Assembly: GCA_030442035.1 (NCBI GenBank)
Contig: JAUJEA010000004.1
Span: 372,001-436,000 of the forward strand
Length of the DNA: 64,000 nucleotides
Direction of reading: 5' to 3'
From: Splendidivirga corallicola
GTDB lineage: Bacteria > Bacteroidota > Bacteroidia > Cytophagales > Cyclobacteriaceae
Notes under the pieces: model-generated
Database searches by the model: none
Seen by the model: only the letters and a program-made list of their open reading frames with translations
What the model was told of the DNA's origin: nothing
Part shown: positions 1 to 9,052 of the stretch, one piece after another
Numbering within the stretch: position 1 is the first letter of the stretch
Layout of the letters: the number at the start of each line of letters is the position of its first letter
Translations under genes and position numbers: made by a program

Positions 1-157
1 CAATTTTTTCAAACTCTTTAAATGCTTCACTATAATTTTGGAAATTTAGGACCTTGAAAGAGCCATATGATTCATGAATTTGATAATTGTTATTTTTATT
101 AGATATAGTTTCCAGTTGTTTGATTTTATATTTTTTATCCATTTCTTTTTTGTTCAT
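1..157 (-). CDS. partial hypothetical protein (N-terminal part only)
   Basis: An open minus-strand frame begins at an ATG (complement of 155-157) and runs off the left edge, giving 52 codons. The protein starts MNKKEMDKKYKIKQLET and is rich in Lys and Asn with no signal peptide or membrane segment. I do not recognise a family. The coding call rests only on an uninterrupted frame with a plausible A-rich upstream region, so a chance frame in A+T-rich DNA is possible. The rest of the gene lies outside the window. Confidence 0.35.
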   Translation of the reverse strand, partial: MNKKEMDKKYKIKQLETISNKNNNYQIHESYGSFKVLNFQNYSEAFKEFEKI

Positions 158-324
158 TGTCAAAGCACAACTATTGTACTTAAATTTAAAAAATAACAAG
201 AATATTTTTCAAAAAGGCCATTAATCATTCAGATTTATTTTGTCGATAGATGAATTATGGTGTAGATATGGTATAAATCAACAATTATTTTAGAACACCA
301 AAATATCTCATGGTATAGAAGGTC

Positions 325-1401
325 CTAAAATTCAATCGTCATCTGTTTTCCGATATGATCTTCCGGTTCCTGGTCGAAATTGGAGATGCCGACACCTATT
401 AACCTGACACTGATGTCATTATAATCCAAGGTATTCAAAAGTTCGATCAATAGTCGCATCATGGTCTCCAGTGTATCGATGGGTTGAATGGTTGTTTTAC
501 TCCTGGTGATAATTTTGAAATCAGAGAATTTAATTTTTAGTGTAAGTGTCTTTCCAAACTTTTTATTTTTTGATGTCCAGCTGAATACTTTTTCAGCCAG
601 TTTTTGGGCTTCTGGCAGCATTTCTTCATAAGTGGTTAGATCTTTTTCAAAGGTATCTTCAGAACTGACTGACTTTCGGATTCTATTTGGATTTACCTTT
701 CTATCATCCTGTGCTCTGGCGATTTTATAATAATAAGTTCCTGCCTTACCAAACCGGGTGACCAAATCATTTTCCGACCATCTTTTCAGATCGGCACCAT
801 GATAAATGCCCAGCCCATTCATTTTTTTGGCAGTTACCTTTCCAATACCATGAAATTTGTTAATTGGCAACTTTTCAACAAAGGCCTCTGCGTCTTTGGG
901 TAAAATAACAGATAACCCATCCGGTTTATCCAGGTCAGAAGCTGTCTTGGCCAAAAACTTATTGATCGATATCCCGGCGGAAGCAGTTAGTGAAGTTGTT
1001 TCTTTGATGCGTTTTTTTATTTCTTTGGCTATGAGTGTAGCCGATGGTATGTTTTTCTTGTTTACGGTTACATCCAGATAAGCTTCATCCAGTGAGAGCG
1101 GTTCTACAAGATCGGTATATTCATGAAATATTTCCCTGATTTGCTGTGAGACTTCTTTATATATTTCAAATCGTGGTCTCACGAAGATGATATCCGGGCA
1201 TTTCCGGAAGGCGGTTACAGAGGGCATGGCTGAATGTACCCCATATTTTCTGGCTTCGTAACTCGCTGCAGCTACAACACCCCTTTGACTACTACCACCT
1301 ACAGCCACGGGTTTCCCTCTGAGTGAAGGATTATCCCTTTGTTCTACGGAAGCATAAAATGCATCCATATCAATATGAATTATTTTAGTGGTAGTATTCA
1401 T
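325..1401 (-). CDS. dinB: DNA polymerase IV (Y-family translesion polymerase)
   Basis: Error-prone Y-family polymerase that copies past damaged bases. The 358-residue protein has the normal DinB length. The palm motif DMDAFYASVEQ lies near residues 11-21, with the catalytic acidic motif SLDEAYLDV near 103-111, followed by the helix-hairpin-helix thumb (KFHGIGKVTAKKM) and the little-finger domain. The C-terminus ends QMTIEF, which resembles a beta-clamp binding peptide, as expected for Pol IV. The gene stands alone; the ATG at 1399-1401 is preceded by a 12-bp perfect palindrome at 1425-1436. Family assignment is certain; damage-inducible control is inference. Confidence 0.96.
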   Translation of the reverse strand: MNTTTKIIHIDMDAFYASVEQRDNPSLRGKPVAVGGSSQRGVVAAASYEARKYGVHSAMPSVTAFRKCPDIIFVRPRFEIYKEVSQQIREIFHEYTDLVEPLSLDEAYLDVTVNKKNIPSATLIAKEIKKRIKETTSLTASAGISINKFLAKTASDLDKPDGLSVILPKDAEAFVEKLPINKFHGIGKVTAKKMNGLGIYHGADLKRWSENDLVTRFGKAGTYYYKIARAQDDRKVNPNRIRKSVSSEDTFEKDLTTYEEMLPEAQKLAEKVFSWTSKNKKFGKTLTLKIKFSDFKIITRSKTTIQPIDTLETMMRLLIELLNTLDYNDISVRLIGVGISNFDQEPEDHIGKQMTIEF

Positions 1402-1424
1402 ACTTAAGTGGTTAGTAGCCTTTT

Positions 1425-1436
1425 ACTACGCGTAGT
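1425..1436. promoter_or_regulatory. 12-bp palindrome upstream of dinB, possible operator
   Basis: The sequence ACTACGCGTAGT is a perfect palindrome starting 24 bases upstream of the dinB start codon. A neighbouring GTAG/CTAC pair (1414-1428) overlaps it. An operator position for dinB would fit, but it does not match a LexA box I can name, so the regulator is unknown. Confidence 0.35.
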
Positions 1437-1743
1437 TTGATTTTTTATGCTTTGAATTAATTTAAAATTTGTTTAGACTTATTCAATAGAGTCTATCTTG
1501 ATAGTCACTTTGAAATGGTTATTGATTGCCTGAGGCTACTGATCAAATAAGCATTTGTACAACTATCAATATAGGGTTTATATAACTAAAGAAGCAAAAT
1601 AAACGACTGGAACACTCATCATTTTTAACCCTGCTTATCACCAAAGTTATACGGATGAGGTGGTCCCTCAGAGCCGTTTCCATGCTTAATTTTAGACAAA
1701 ATAATATTATAAAATTTCATTGTAAAAACTAACAACTAAACCT
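1437..1743. other. intergenic region with no recognisable feature
   Basis: About 300 bases between the divergent dinB and tldD genes. I see no long open frame, RNA gene or clear repeat. It presumably holds the promoter of the tldD-led cluster, but no convincing TTG / TAnnTTTG pair was found. Confidence 0.5.
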
Positions 1744-1750
1744 AAGGAGG
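1744..1750 (+). promoter_or_regulatory. strong Shine-Dalgarno site selecting a TTG start
   Basis: AAGGAGG lies seven bases before the TTG at 1758. Such a full anti-16S match is uncommon next to most starts in this window, where leaders are A-rich. It supports the TTG as the real start, because the Tat-like signal peptide begins immediately there. Confidence 0.7.
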
Positions 1751-1757
1751 ACAAACT

Positions 1758-3398
1758 TTGAAACGAAGAGATTTTATCCATTTGGCCGGTTTGGGAATAG
1801 GGGCAAGTGTATTGCCTGTTCCACTCATGGGAAATCATATACCGGCAGAGGCTCTACTCGAAGTGCCTATCGATCCTGTTAAGAAGAAGATGTTGGCAGA
1901 TGTGGCACTGAACACTGCGAAATCCATTGGTGCATCTTATGCAGATGTCCGGATTGGCAGGTATTTAAACCAATATGTATTTACCAGAGAAGATAAGGTT
2001 CAAAACATTGTTAATACCGAATCTTTTGGAGTGGGTGTAAGAGTGATCTCCAAAGGAACCTGGGGTTTTGCTTCAACACATGATGTAACCCCGGATGGAA
2101 TAAAAAGAGCAACGGAAGAAGCAGTGGCAATTGCCAAAGCCAATGCCAAAATACAAAAAGAACCTGTTCAGCTTGTTCCGGTTCAGCCCTATGGAGAAGT
2201 CAGCTGGAAAACACCCATTGAAAAAAATACAATGGCAGTTCCGGTTTCGGAAAAGGCTGATCTGTTATTGGCTGCTAATGCTGCTGCCATGGAGAATGGC
2301 GCTAATTTTGTGAATTCCGCTCTCTTTATGGTCAATGAGCAAAAATACTTTGCCTCTACCGAGGGCTCATATATCGATCAGGATGTGCATAGGATCTGGC
2401 CTACTTTCAATGTTACTTGCATTGACAGAGCTAAAGGGAAATTCAAGTCCAGACAGGCATTAAGTGCACCAATGGGAATGGGGTACGAATATATGGATGG
2501 TAGAAAGGAGGGCAAACTGGATGGGCCTGGTGGATTGACTCATTATGGAAAATATTATGACATCGTAGAAGATGCCACGGCTGCGGCCAAGCAAGCCAAA
2601 GAAATGCTAACAGCCAAATCGGTGGATGCCGGAAAGTATGATTTGGTACTTGACCCTAATCACCTCGGCTTAACCATCCATGAATCTGTAGGCCACCCAT
2701 TGGAGTTGGATAGGGTACTTGGATATGAGGCCAATTACGCCGGAACAAGTTTTGCAACAATAGATAAATGGGAGAGTAAATCTTTCAATTATGGTAACAA
2801 GTTAGTGAACTTGTTTGCCGATAAAACTCAGGTAGGATCCCTGGGAGCAGTGGGCTATGATGATGAGGGTGTTAAGTGTAAAAAGTGGGACCTTGTAAAA
2901 GAAGGCATCTTGGTTAATTATCAGGCTATTAGAGACCAGGCCCATATTCTGGGAGAAAGAGAATCACATGGTTGTTGTTACTCCCAAAGCTGGAGCGATG
3001 TACAATTCCAGAGGATGCCTAACGTTTCTTTGGCTCCGGGTAATGAAACCTATTCCGCTAAAGATATGATCAAAGATGTAGAGAAAGGTATCTATATCAT
3101 TGGCAGAGGTTCATATTCCATCGATCAACAAAGGTATAACTTCCAGTTTGGAGGTACTTTGTTCTATGAGATCAAAGATGGAGAAATCAAAGGCATGTTA
3201 AATGATGTTGCCTATCAGTCCAACACACAGGAGTTTTGGAACTCATGTGCCAAGATCTGTGATGAAAGTGATTACCGCTTATTTGGTTCTTTCTTCGATG
3301 GTAAAGGCCAACCTTCACAGATAAGTGCAGTATCACATGGTAGCTCAACTACCAGGTTCAATGGTGTGAATGTTATTAACACTGGACGCAATATCTGA
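1758..3398 (+). CDS. tldD: TldD-family metalloprotease with Tat-like signal peptide
   Basis: Catalytic-type subunit of a TldD/TldE (PmbA) zinc protease, a family that trims modified peptides and unstructured proteins. The 546-residue product carries the family metal motif HExxxH at residues 308-313 (HESVGH). The N-terminus MKRRDFIHLAGLGIGASVLP has twin arginines followed by a hydrophobic stretch, suggesting Tat export. The start is TTG, supported by a strong Shine-Dalgarno seven bases upstream. The tldE partner follows after 33 bases. TldD proteins are cytoplasmic in Escherichia coli, and the partner here has no signal peptide, so the location of the complex is unclear. Confidence 0.93.
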   Translation: MKRRDFIHLAGLGIGASVLPVPLMGNHIPAEALLEVPIDPVKKKMLADVALNTAKSIGASYADVRIGRYLNQYVFTREDKVQNIVNTESFGVGVRVISKGTWGFASTHDVTPDGIKRATEEAVAIAKANAKIQKEPVQLVPVQPYGEVSWKTPIEKNTMAVPVSEKADLLLAANAAAMENGANFVNSALFMVNEQKYFASTEGSYIDQDVHRIWPTFNVTCIDRAKGKFKSRQALSAPMGMGYEYMDGRKEGKLDGPGGLTHYGKYYDIVEDATAAAKQAKEMLTAKSVDAGKYDLVLDPNHLGLTIHESVGHPLELDRVLGYEANYAGTSFATIDKWESKSFNYGNKLVNLFADKTQVGSLGAVGYDDEGVKCKKWDLVKEGILVNYQAIRDQAHILGERESHGCCYSQSWSDVQFQRMPNVSLAPGNETYSAKDMIKDVEKGIYIIGRGSYSIDQQRYNFQFGGTLFYEIKDGEIKGMLNDVAYQSNTQEFWNSCAKICDESDYRLFGSFFDGKGQPSQISAVSHGSSTTRFNGVNVINTGRNI

Positions 3399-3431
3399 TA
3401 GTAATAACAAAAACTAAATCAAGAAATTAAC

Positions 3432-4748
3432 ATGGCTATAATATCAAAAGACGAAGCGAGACAAATACTGGAAAAAGTATTGAGCTTTTCATCTGCCGAA
3501 AATTGTGAAGTCAATTTAAGCGGAAGCAGGCAGGGAAATATTCGGTATGCAAGAAATACGGTTTCTACAAGTGGCGTTCAGGAGAACATCTCTTTAGTAA
3601 TTACATCAAGTTTTGGCAAAAAGTCTGGTGTAGCTACTATCAATGAATTTGATGATGAATCATTGAAAAGAGCTGTGAAAAGATCAGAGGAACTGGCAAA
3701 ACTATCTCCGGAAAATCCGGAATTTATGGAGCCGCTTGGCCCACAGGAATACAGCGAATCTAAAACCTTTGCAGAATCAACTGCCAAAATTGATGCGGAA
3801 TATCGCGCTGAGGCAGCTGCGGATAGCATGGGACCCGCAGCGCAAAAAGGAGTAACTGCTGCAGGCTTTCTGGAACATGGTGCGGGTTTTAACTCTATGA
3901 TGAATTCCAAAGGGCTCTTTGCCTATAACCAAAATACCAATGTGGATTTTACCGTCACCATGCGTAGCAATGATGGTACAGGTTCCGGTTGGGTCACAAG
4001 AGATTTTAATGATGTTTCCAAACTTGATACCGGAGAGGCCAGTAAGATTGCTATTGATAAGGCGCTTCAGTCGAGAGAAGCAAGGGCAATCGAGCCTGGG
4101 AAATATACCGTGATACTCGAACCCGCAGCATCCGTTCAACTGTTAAACAATATGTTCGGTAGCTTCAATGCGAGAACGGCCGATGAAGGCAGAAGTTTTA
4201 TGTCTAAAGAAGGAGGAGGAAGTAAGTTGGGTGAAAAGATCGTAGATGAAAGGATCAATATTTATTCCGATCCGCAACATCCTGAGGTTCCTACCTCGAC
4301 CTGGACAGGAAATGGTTTGCCACGTAAAAAGATGAAATGGTTGGAAAATGGTGTTGTGAAAAATTTGTTTTACAGTCGTTACTGGGCGAAGGAAAAAGGG
4401 GTAGAGCCGGTTCCATTTCCGGGTAATGGTATTATGGAAGGAGGTGATGCTACTTTGGAGGATATGATCAAAGATACCAAAAGAGGCATATTAGTAACTC
4501 GATTGTGGTATATCAGAACGGTGGATCCTCAAACCCTGCTTTACACCGGACTTACCAGGGATGGCACATTCTTTATTGAGAATGGTAAGATCAAGCACCC
4601 GGTTAAAAATTTCAGGTTTAATGAAAGTCCGATTATCATGCTCAATAACCTTGAGTCGCTGGGTGTTCAATCAAGAGTCAACGGTAATCTGATCCCCTTG
4701 ATGAAGGTAAGGGACTTTACTTTCACGAGCCTGTCGGATGCCGTCTAA
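3432..4748 (+). CDS. pmbA: TldE/PmbA-family metallopeptidase partner subunit
   Basis: Second subunit of the TldD/TldE protease. The 438-residue protein aligns in style with the PmbA/TldA family: an N-terminal alpha/beta domain, a central segment like GKYTVILEPAASVQLLNNM near residues 225-244, and a C-terminal part with GNGIMEGGDATLEDMIKD. As usual for TldE it lacks HExxxH and so should not bind the zinc itself. It starts with ATG and has no export signal. It lies directly after tldD and before the DUF4159 gene, consistent with co-transcription. Confidence 0.92.
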   Translation: MAIISKDEARQILEKVLSFSSAENCEVNLSGSRQGNIRYARNTVSTSGVQENISLVITSSFGKKSGVATINEFDDESLKRAVKRSEELAKLSPENPEFMEPLGPQEYSESKTFAESTAKIDAEYRAEAAADSMGPAAQKGVTAAGFLEHGAGFNSMMNSKGLFAYNQNTNVDFTVTMRSNDGTGSGWVTRDFNDVSKLDTGEASKIAIDKALQSREARAIEPGKYTVILEPAASVQLLNNMFGSFNARTADEGRSFMSKEGGGSKLGEKIVDERINIYSDPQHPEVPTSTWTGNGLPRKKMKWLENGVVKNLFYSRYWAKEKGVEPVPFPGNGIMEGGDATLEDMIKDTKRGILVTRLWYIRTVDPQTLLYTGLTRDGTFFIENGKIKHPVKNFRFNESPIIMLNNLESLGVQSRVNGNLIPLMKVRDFTFTSLSDAV

Positions 4749-4755
4749 CATAATG

Positions 4756-4906
4756 TTGAATTTTGAGTTTTAGATATTAACAAGTGCCCATTTCAAATGG
4801 ACAAATAGATAGGAACACATTGAAAATGTGCTCCAGTTATGTGTACCGAGAGAAAATGAAATATTAAGGGAACATGGGAAACGCTAACTCAAAACTCAAA
4901 ATTCAA
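4756..4906. repeat. 16-bp inverted repeat spanning the tldE/DUF4159 gap
   Basis: Bases 4756-4771 (TTGAATTTTGAGTTTT) are the exact reverse complement of 4891-4906. The arms lie about 120 bases apart, one behind the tldE stop and one inside the first codons of the DUF4159 gene. In RNA they could pair across the gap and hide the start region. The right arm is itself part of a 7-bp periodic array. Confidence 0.6.
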
Positions 4907-5539
4907 AACTCAAAATTCGCGAGCAACAAATTCTTCTTTACCCGGCTTCAATATGAATCCGGCGATTGGGACGTGGATCAGCGTATGCCTTCAAATTTGT
5001 TGAATTCTCTTATTGAATACACAACAATTGAAGTGGATACAAAAGAGCACATTGTTCCACTCAGTAGCGATGAGATTTTTAATGCACCATTCTGCTATAT
5101 CACCGGACATAAACTGGTACAGTTCAATAAAAGGGAAAGCGAGAATTTTGAGAAATATGTGAAAAATGGGGGCTTCGTTTTTGCAGATGATTGTAATCAC
5201 GACATTGATGGATTATTTGCAAAATCATTTGAAGAACAGATGGCTGAGATTTTTGGGGAAGATGAATTGAAAAAAATTCCCAATGATCATGAGATCTATA
5301 GCACTTTCTTTGATTTTGAGGATGGTCCGCCTACAACTTCTCAGGAACTCAATGGTTGGGGAGATGACTTAGTACATGATTACTTGAAAGCCATAGAGAT
5401 CAATGGAAGAATTGGTGTATTGTATAGTAATAAAGACTACGGCTGTGAATGGGATTACGACTATCGGAACAAAAGATGGTATAAAAATGACAATACAAGG
5501 TTTGGTGTAAATATTGTGATGTATGCATTGACCTCATAG
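4874..5539 (+). CDS. DUF4159-domain protein
   Basis: A 221-residue protein matching the DUF4159 family, which has a class I glutamine-amidotransferase-like fold and is commonly linked to MoxR/DUF58/BatA genes. Recognisable parts are FFFTRLQYESGDWDVD (residues 19-34), the segment FNAPFCYITGH and GGFVFADDCNHD. There is no catalytic triad that I can assign and no signal peptide. Residues 2-17 are encoded by a simple heptamer array and are unlikely to be part of the fold; no alternative start lies between them and the domain. The gene is in the tldD-to-BatA cluster. Molecular role unknown. Confidence 0.85.
   Translation: MGNANSKLKIQNSKFASNKFFFTRLQYESGDWDVDQRMPSNLLNSLIEYTTIEVDTKEHIVPLSSDEIFNAPFCYITGHKLVQFNKRESENFEKYVKNGGFVFADDCNHDIDGLFAKSFEEQMAEIFGEDELKKIPNDHEIYSTFFDFEDGPPTTSQELNGWGDDLVHDYLKAIEINGRIGVLYSNKDYGCEWDYDYRNKRWYKNDNTRFGVNIVMYALTS
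4888..4918. repeat. heptamer array (ACTCAAA / ATTCAAA)
   Basis: Four consecutive 7-bp units, ACTCAAA ACTCAAA ATTCAAA ACTCAAA, plus a partial unit. The array is translated as residues 5-15 of the DUF4159 protein. It belongs to a set of 7-bp and 8-bp arrays found in many gaps of this window. Confidence 0.7.
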
Positions 5540-5542
5540 ATA

Positions 5543-5650
5543 ATTATGAGTTTTTAATTTTAAATTTTTAATTCAAAACATTTACCTAACAAATTGGATA
5601 TTAAAATTCACCCTAAAACCTGAAGCCTGATACCCGACATCTGAAACCTG
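5543..5650. repeat. two heptamer arrays in front of the MoxR gene
   Basis: The first array (about 5543-5578) has T-rich 7-bp units such as TAATTAT, TAATTTT and TAATTCA. The second (5618-5652) has units CCTGAAG CCTGATA CCCGACA TCTGAAA CCTGCAA and runs to the base before the MoxR ATG region at 5655. No gene is seen in the gap. Confidence 0.6.
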
Positions 5651-5654
5651 CAAA

Positions 5655-6659
5655 ATGAATCAAGATTTAGACACACTGGAGAAAGAAGTTAATACCTTAA
5701 TTGATAAATTGGATCTCCTTAAAAAGGAAATTAAGAAGGTAATCGTTGGACAGGAAGAAGCCATCGATCAATTGTTGATCACCTTTATGGCTGGTGGTCA
5801 TGCATTATTGGAGGGTGTACCCGGGCTGGCAAAAACTCTGATGATCAGAACATTGTCGGATGCGATAGCTTTGTCCTTTCACCGAATCCAATTCACACCT
5901 GACCTGATGCCTTCCGATATCATCGGAACGGAGGTTTTGGAAGAGGATCATAGCAGTGGGAAAAAGTTCTTTAAGTTTAATAAAGGACCCATTTTTGCCA
6001 ATATCATATTAGCTGATGAGATCAACCGAACGCCTCCAAAAACACAGGCAGCATTGCTGGAAGCCATGCAGGAATTTGAAGTGACTTATGGTGGAAAATC
6101 TTATCCCCTTGGAAATCCATTCTTCATTTTGGCTACCCAAAATCCCATTGAACAGGCTGGAACATTTCCATTGCCTGAAGCTCAGTTGGACAGATTTCTA
6201 CTTTATGTTAAAATCGGTTATCCTAACGAGGAAGAGGAAAAGCAAATACTATCAAGTACCACGGGTACCATAAGTGAAGAGGTCACAGCGGTGATAAGTG
6301 GCGAGGAGATCGTGAAAATCAAAAAACTGGTCAGAGAAGTTACCATTAGTGAGGACATGGTGCAATATGTGAATAGCATTGTTAGATCCACCCGTCCCGG
6401 AGAAACCAATAAATTCGATTTTGTCAATCAGTGGGTCCGCTGGGGAGCTGGTCCCAGAGCCGGACAGTCTATGATATTGACCGCCAAGGCTAATGCCTTA
6501 TTAAATGGTCGCTTCGCAGTTACTCCAAAAGATATAAAGCAGGTGGCTTTTCCGGTTCTCCGTCACAGGATCTTGATGAATTTCAAAGCAGAAGCAGAAC
6601 AAATCAATGCTGATTTCATCACTCAAAAGCTACTAGAAGGTGCTAAAGTCAACCAGTAG
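5655..6659 (+). CDS. MoxR-family AAA+ ATPase
   Basis: AAA+ chaperone-type ATPase that typically acts with von Willebrand-domain proteins to insert metals or remodel complexes. The 334-residue protein has Walker A near residues 53-61 (GVPGLAKT), a Walker B/helix-2 insert region ADEINRTPPKTQAALLEAMQ near 120-139, the sensor I segment FFILATQNPIEQAGTFPLPE, and the C-terminal lid. Length is normal for MoxR. The DUF58 gene follows 65 bases downstream, a pairing typical of the family, and BatA-like genes come next. The substrate is not known. Confidence 0.95.
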   Translation: MNQDLDTLEKEVNTLIDKLDLLKKEIKKVIVGQEEAIDQLLITFMAGGHALLEGVPGLAKTLMIRTLSDAIALSFHRIQFTPDLMPSDIIGTEVLEEDHSSGKKFFKFNKGPIFANIILADEINRTPPKTQAALLEAMQEFEVTYGGKSYPLGNPFFILATQNPIEQAGTFPLPEAQLDRFLLYVKIGYPNEEEEKQILSSTTGTISEEVTAVISGEEIVKIKKLVREVTISEDMVQYVNSIVRSTRPGETNKFDFVNQWVRWGAGPRAGQSMILTAKANALLNGRFAVTPKDIKQVAFPVLRHRILMNFKAEAEQINADFITQKLLEGAKVNQ

Positions 6660-6670
6660 AAAGTATATTG

Positions 6671-6723
6671 ACTTTAACACTTATACACTTTAACACTTTA
6701 AGACTTATACACTTTAACACTTG
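6671..6723. repeat. octamer array (CACTTTAA / CACTTATA) before the DUF58 start
   Basis: Seven 8-bp steps of the kind CACTTTAA, CACTTATA and GACTTATA fill the gap between the MoxR stop and the ATG at 6725, ending one or two bases before it. The array contains almost no G on the coding strand, so it should stay unpaired as a leader. Confidence 0.7.
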
Positions 6724-6724
6724 A

Positions 6725-7603
6725 ATGAGCTCTCTATTAAAACCCGAAATTCTAAATACAGTAGAAGGTCTTGAATTATTGGCCAGGATCATTGTGGAAG
6801 AATATTTGTCAGGTGCCAATAATAGTAATAGAGTAGGCGTGGGGCAGGAGTTCAGTCAATACAGAAGTTATCAGGCTGGTGATGACCTGAGGTTGTTGGA
6901 TTGGAAGATGTACGCACGTTCAGAGCGTTTTTATATAAAACAATCCGAGATTGAAACACATATAACCGTGAAGTTTTTCCTCGATGCGAGTGCCTCTATG
7001 TTACATGAAGAAAATAAAATTAAGAAGATTGAGTTTGCCAGGGTTCTGATTGCAACATTGGCCTATTTGGCCAATAAGCAAGGGGATAAAATAGGGCTGT
7101 ATGCAGTCAATGATAAATCACCTATGCAGCTTACACCTGGTCTGAGCGCACAGTATTTTCATCGTTTTTTATATCAATTACTGAATGTAAAAATTGAAGG
7201 TGTATGGCCGCAATACCTGGAAAAAGGTGATATGGTTAGCGAGCACAAAGAAATGATCATTTTCATTAGCGATATGTATGAGCATCAGGATGAGCTGCAA
7301 AGATTCATTACAGGACTTAAGACGAATAGAAATGAAGTGCTTGTTTTTCATTTAGTGTCCCAAAATGAATTGGATCTGTCTTACAAGGGTGTTACGGTAT
7401 TTGAAGACCTGGAAACAGGTAAAAAAGTTCAAATCAATACCGTCCAGGCTAAAAAGAAATACCAGAAAAGGATGATGAAAAAAATCGATTCAATACGAGA
7501 AAATATGCTCGAAAATCAAATTGCCTATGAATTATTCAATACTTCAGAGCCTTTGGGAGAGCGTATTTTCGAATTTTTGCAAAGAAGAAAATCATTATTA
7601 TGA
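6725..7603 (+). CDS. DUF58-domain (von Willebrand A-like) protein
   Basis: Cytoplasmic partner of the MoxR ATPase. The 292-residue protein has the DUF58 signature with GVGQEFSQYRSYQAGDDLRLLDW near residues 38-60 and a MIDAS-like DASASM near 97-102, the metal-coordination loop of von Willebrand A folds. No membrane segment is seen. Its start codon follows an octamer array and its stop overlaps the first base of a heptamer array. It lies between MoxR and BatA genes in the same orientation. Known DUF58 proteins are thought to be adaptors; the target here is unknown. Confidence 0.92.
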   Translation: MSSLLKPEILNTVEGLELLARIIVEEYLSGANNSNRVGVGQEFSQYRSYQAGDDLRLLDWKMYARSERFYIKQSEIETHITVKFFLDASASMLHEENKIKKIEFARVLIATLAYLANKQGDKIGLYAVNDKSPMQLTPGLSAQYFHRFLYQLLNVKIEGVWPQYLEKGDMVSEHKEMIIFISDMYEHQDELQRFITGLKTNRNEVLVFHLVSQNELDLSYKGVTVFEDLETGKKVQINTVQAKKKYQKRMMKKIDSIRENMLENQIAYELFNTSEPLGERIFEFLQRRKSLL

Positions 7604-7644
7604 CAATTAACAATTAACAATTAACAATTAACAATTAACAATTA
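7603..7644. repeat. heptamer tandem repeat, six copies of ACAATTA
   Basis: Six perfect head-to-tail copies of the 7-bp unit ACAATTA begin at the last base of the DUF58 stop codon. Perfect copies suggest recent expansion, and copy number could vary between strains. Confidence 0.85.
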
Positions 7645-7678
7645 TGTGCCTTAGTTGATTGGGATGGAATAACATCAG

Positions 7679-7710
7679 CACTTCAATACCCCAACACATC
7701 AACATTTAAG
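7679..7710. repeat. octamer array before the BatA-like start
   Basis: Four 8-bp units, CACTTCAA TACCCCAA CACATCAA CATTTAAG, end three bases before the ATG at 7714. The first unit is identical to units at 11485 and 50254. Confidence 0.7.
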
Positions 7711-7713
7711 AAA

Positions 7714-9051
7714 ATGTTCCAATTGATCAACCCAATTTATTTGTTTGGCCTCTTGGCGTTGGCTGTTCCTGTGGCGATCCATTTATGGAACAGGAAGGAG
7801 GGGAACGTAATAAAAATAGCGTCGGTTGAATTATTGGAGGAACGAGAAACCCCCAGATCCAGCAATGTTAAGTTGAACCAGATCTTATTATTTGTTTTAA
7901 GGTTATTGATCTTGATCTTCTTAACACTCATCATTGTTGAAATAAGATTTGGAAAGACTATCAAAGCAATGGAAGAAAATACACTTGTGTTGGTGGAGCC
8001 CGACCTCCTTAGCCATGAAAAGGTGCTTCAAGTGTTGGATTCTTTAAACAATTCGGGAATGGAAGTCAGGTTGATCACAAATGACCTCTCCTTATGGGAC
8101 CCTGAGATGCCAATACCAAAGATAGATAATCAACAGAATCACTGGTCAATTTTGAAAGAAGCAAATCTCCAGGCCGATCAAAGAGATCGTATTATTATGA
8201 TCACTTCATCAGAATTGTCCAACTTTGACGGAAGAAGACCGGAAATCGCTACCGAGATTGTTTGGATGGATTATCACAACAATCATACTACCGTTTCTCC
8301 AATTGAAGCTCATATAGTTGGATCAGATAGCATTTCTTTTACAATTGCAGAAAGTGACTTTCAAGGGACTTCTCTAAAAAGGTTGGTGGAAACGAGATAC
8401 AACAGCCAGGACATTCCAGGTTTGCCTGGATTAACAATAGATGACGGCTTTGTTTCTGTGGAAGGAAAAAACAAACTAACAAGGGTAGATAGTCTTAAAA
8501 ATATTCAAGTTGTTATTGGATATTCAGCTGAATATCGAGCCTACAATTTACGTTTATTGGCTGCATTGGAAACGGCAAATCATTTTCTACCGGAAAACAT
8601 CGTTATTGATAATCGAATTATAGATGACCATTTCAGTTTGAAAAATACGCAGGCAGATGCTTTGTTTCTTTTATCTGATGAACCGCCTGCCTTTGAAAGA
8701 AATGAACAAAATCAAAAACTGATTTTGCTGAATCCCAATAAGGAAGAAATTACCGGAGAAATAATTACTGCCTCCGATCAGCAAAAAAACCTTTATTACC
8801 TCGCACCAAAGGCCGATTATAGCAAGTTGCCATTGCAGCTGATCAAGTTATTTAGTTCAACAAACGTTTTAAAAACTGTTAACTGGGATCAGAGAGGCAT
8901 TGATGAAACACAGAAACAAGTGATCGTTTCATCGGATCTTTCCGAAGATACAGACAAGGCAATATGGGCAAGTTTGAATCCTTATTTTTGGGTTGTATTG
9001 CTGCTTTTGATTATTGGAGAAAGGTGGGTGGCACATATCAAAAAATCTTAA
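7714..9051 (+). CDS. BatA-like membrane protein
   Basis: A 445-residue protein with the BatA N-terminal domain: a membrane segment at about residues 8-24 (LFGLLALAVPVAIHLWNR), then a second at about 57-77. A large extracytoplasmic or soluble region follows, and a final membrane segment near 424-440. BatA/BatB-type proteins are membrane partners of MoxR ATPases. I do not see an intact MIDAS motif, so the von Willebrand domain may be absent or degenerate. The stop codon is one base before the next start, showing tight coupling. Confidence 0.85.
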   Translation: MFQLINPIYLFGLLALAVPVAIHLWNRKEGNVIKIASVELLEERETPRSSNVKLNQILLFVLRLLILIFLTLIIVEIRFGKTIKAMEENTLVLVEPDLLSHEKVLQVLDSLNNSGMEVRLITNDLSLWDPEMPIPKIDNQQNHWSILKEANLQADQRDRIIMITSSELSNFDGRRPEIATEIVWMDYHNNHTTVSPIEAHIVGSDSISFTIAESDFQGTSLKRLVETRYNSQDIPGLPGLTIDDGFVSVEGKNKLTRVDSLKNIQVVIGYSAEYRAYNLRLLAALETANHFLPENIVIDNRIIDDHFSLKNTQADALFLLSDEPPAFERNEQNQKLILLNPNKEEITGEIITASDQQKNLYYLAPKADYSKLPLQLIKLFSSTNVLKTVNWDQRGIDETQKQVIVSSDLSEDTDKAIWASLNPYFWVVLLLLIIGERWVAHIKKS

Positions 9052-9052
9052 C

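Noticed and set aside
857-1081. Plus-strand open frame inside dinB
   Set aside because: Fully contained antisense to a well-conserved gene; a shadow frame.
9014-9052. TTG start that would extend the DUF4175-like protein upstream
   Set aside because: It lies within the BatA-like gene and adds no conserved sequence; the ATG at 9053 is better placed.
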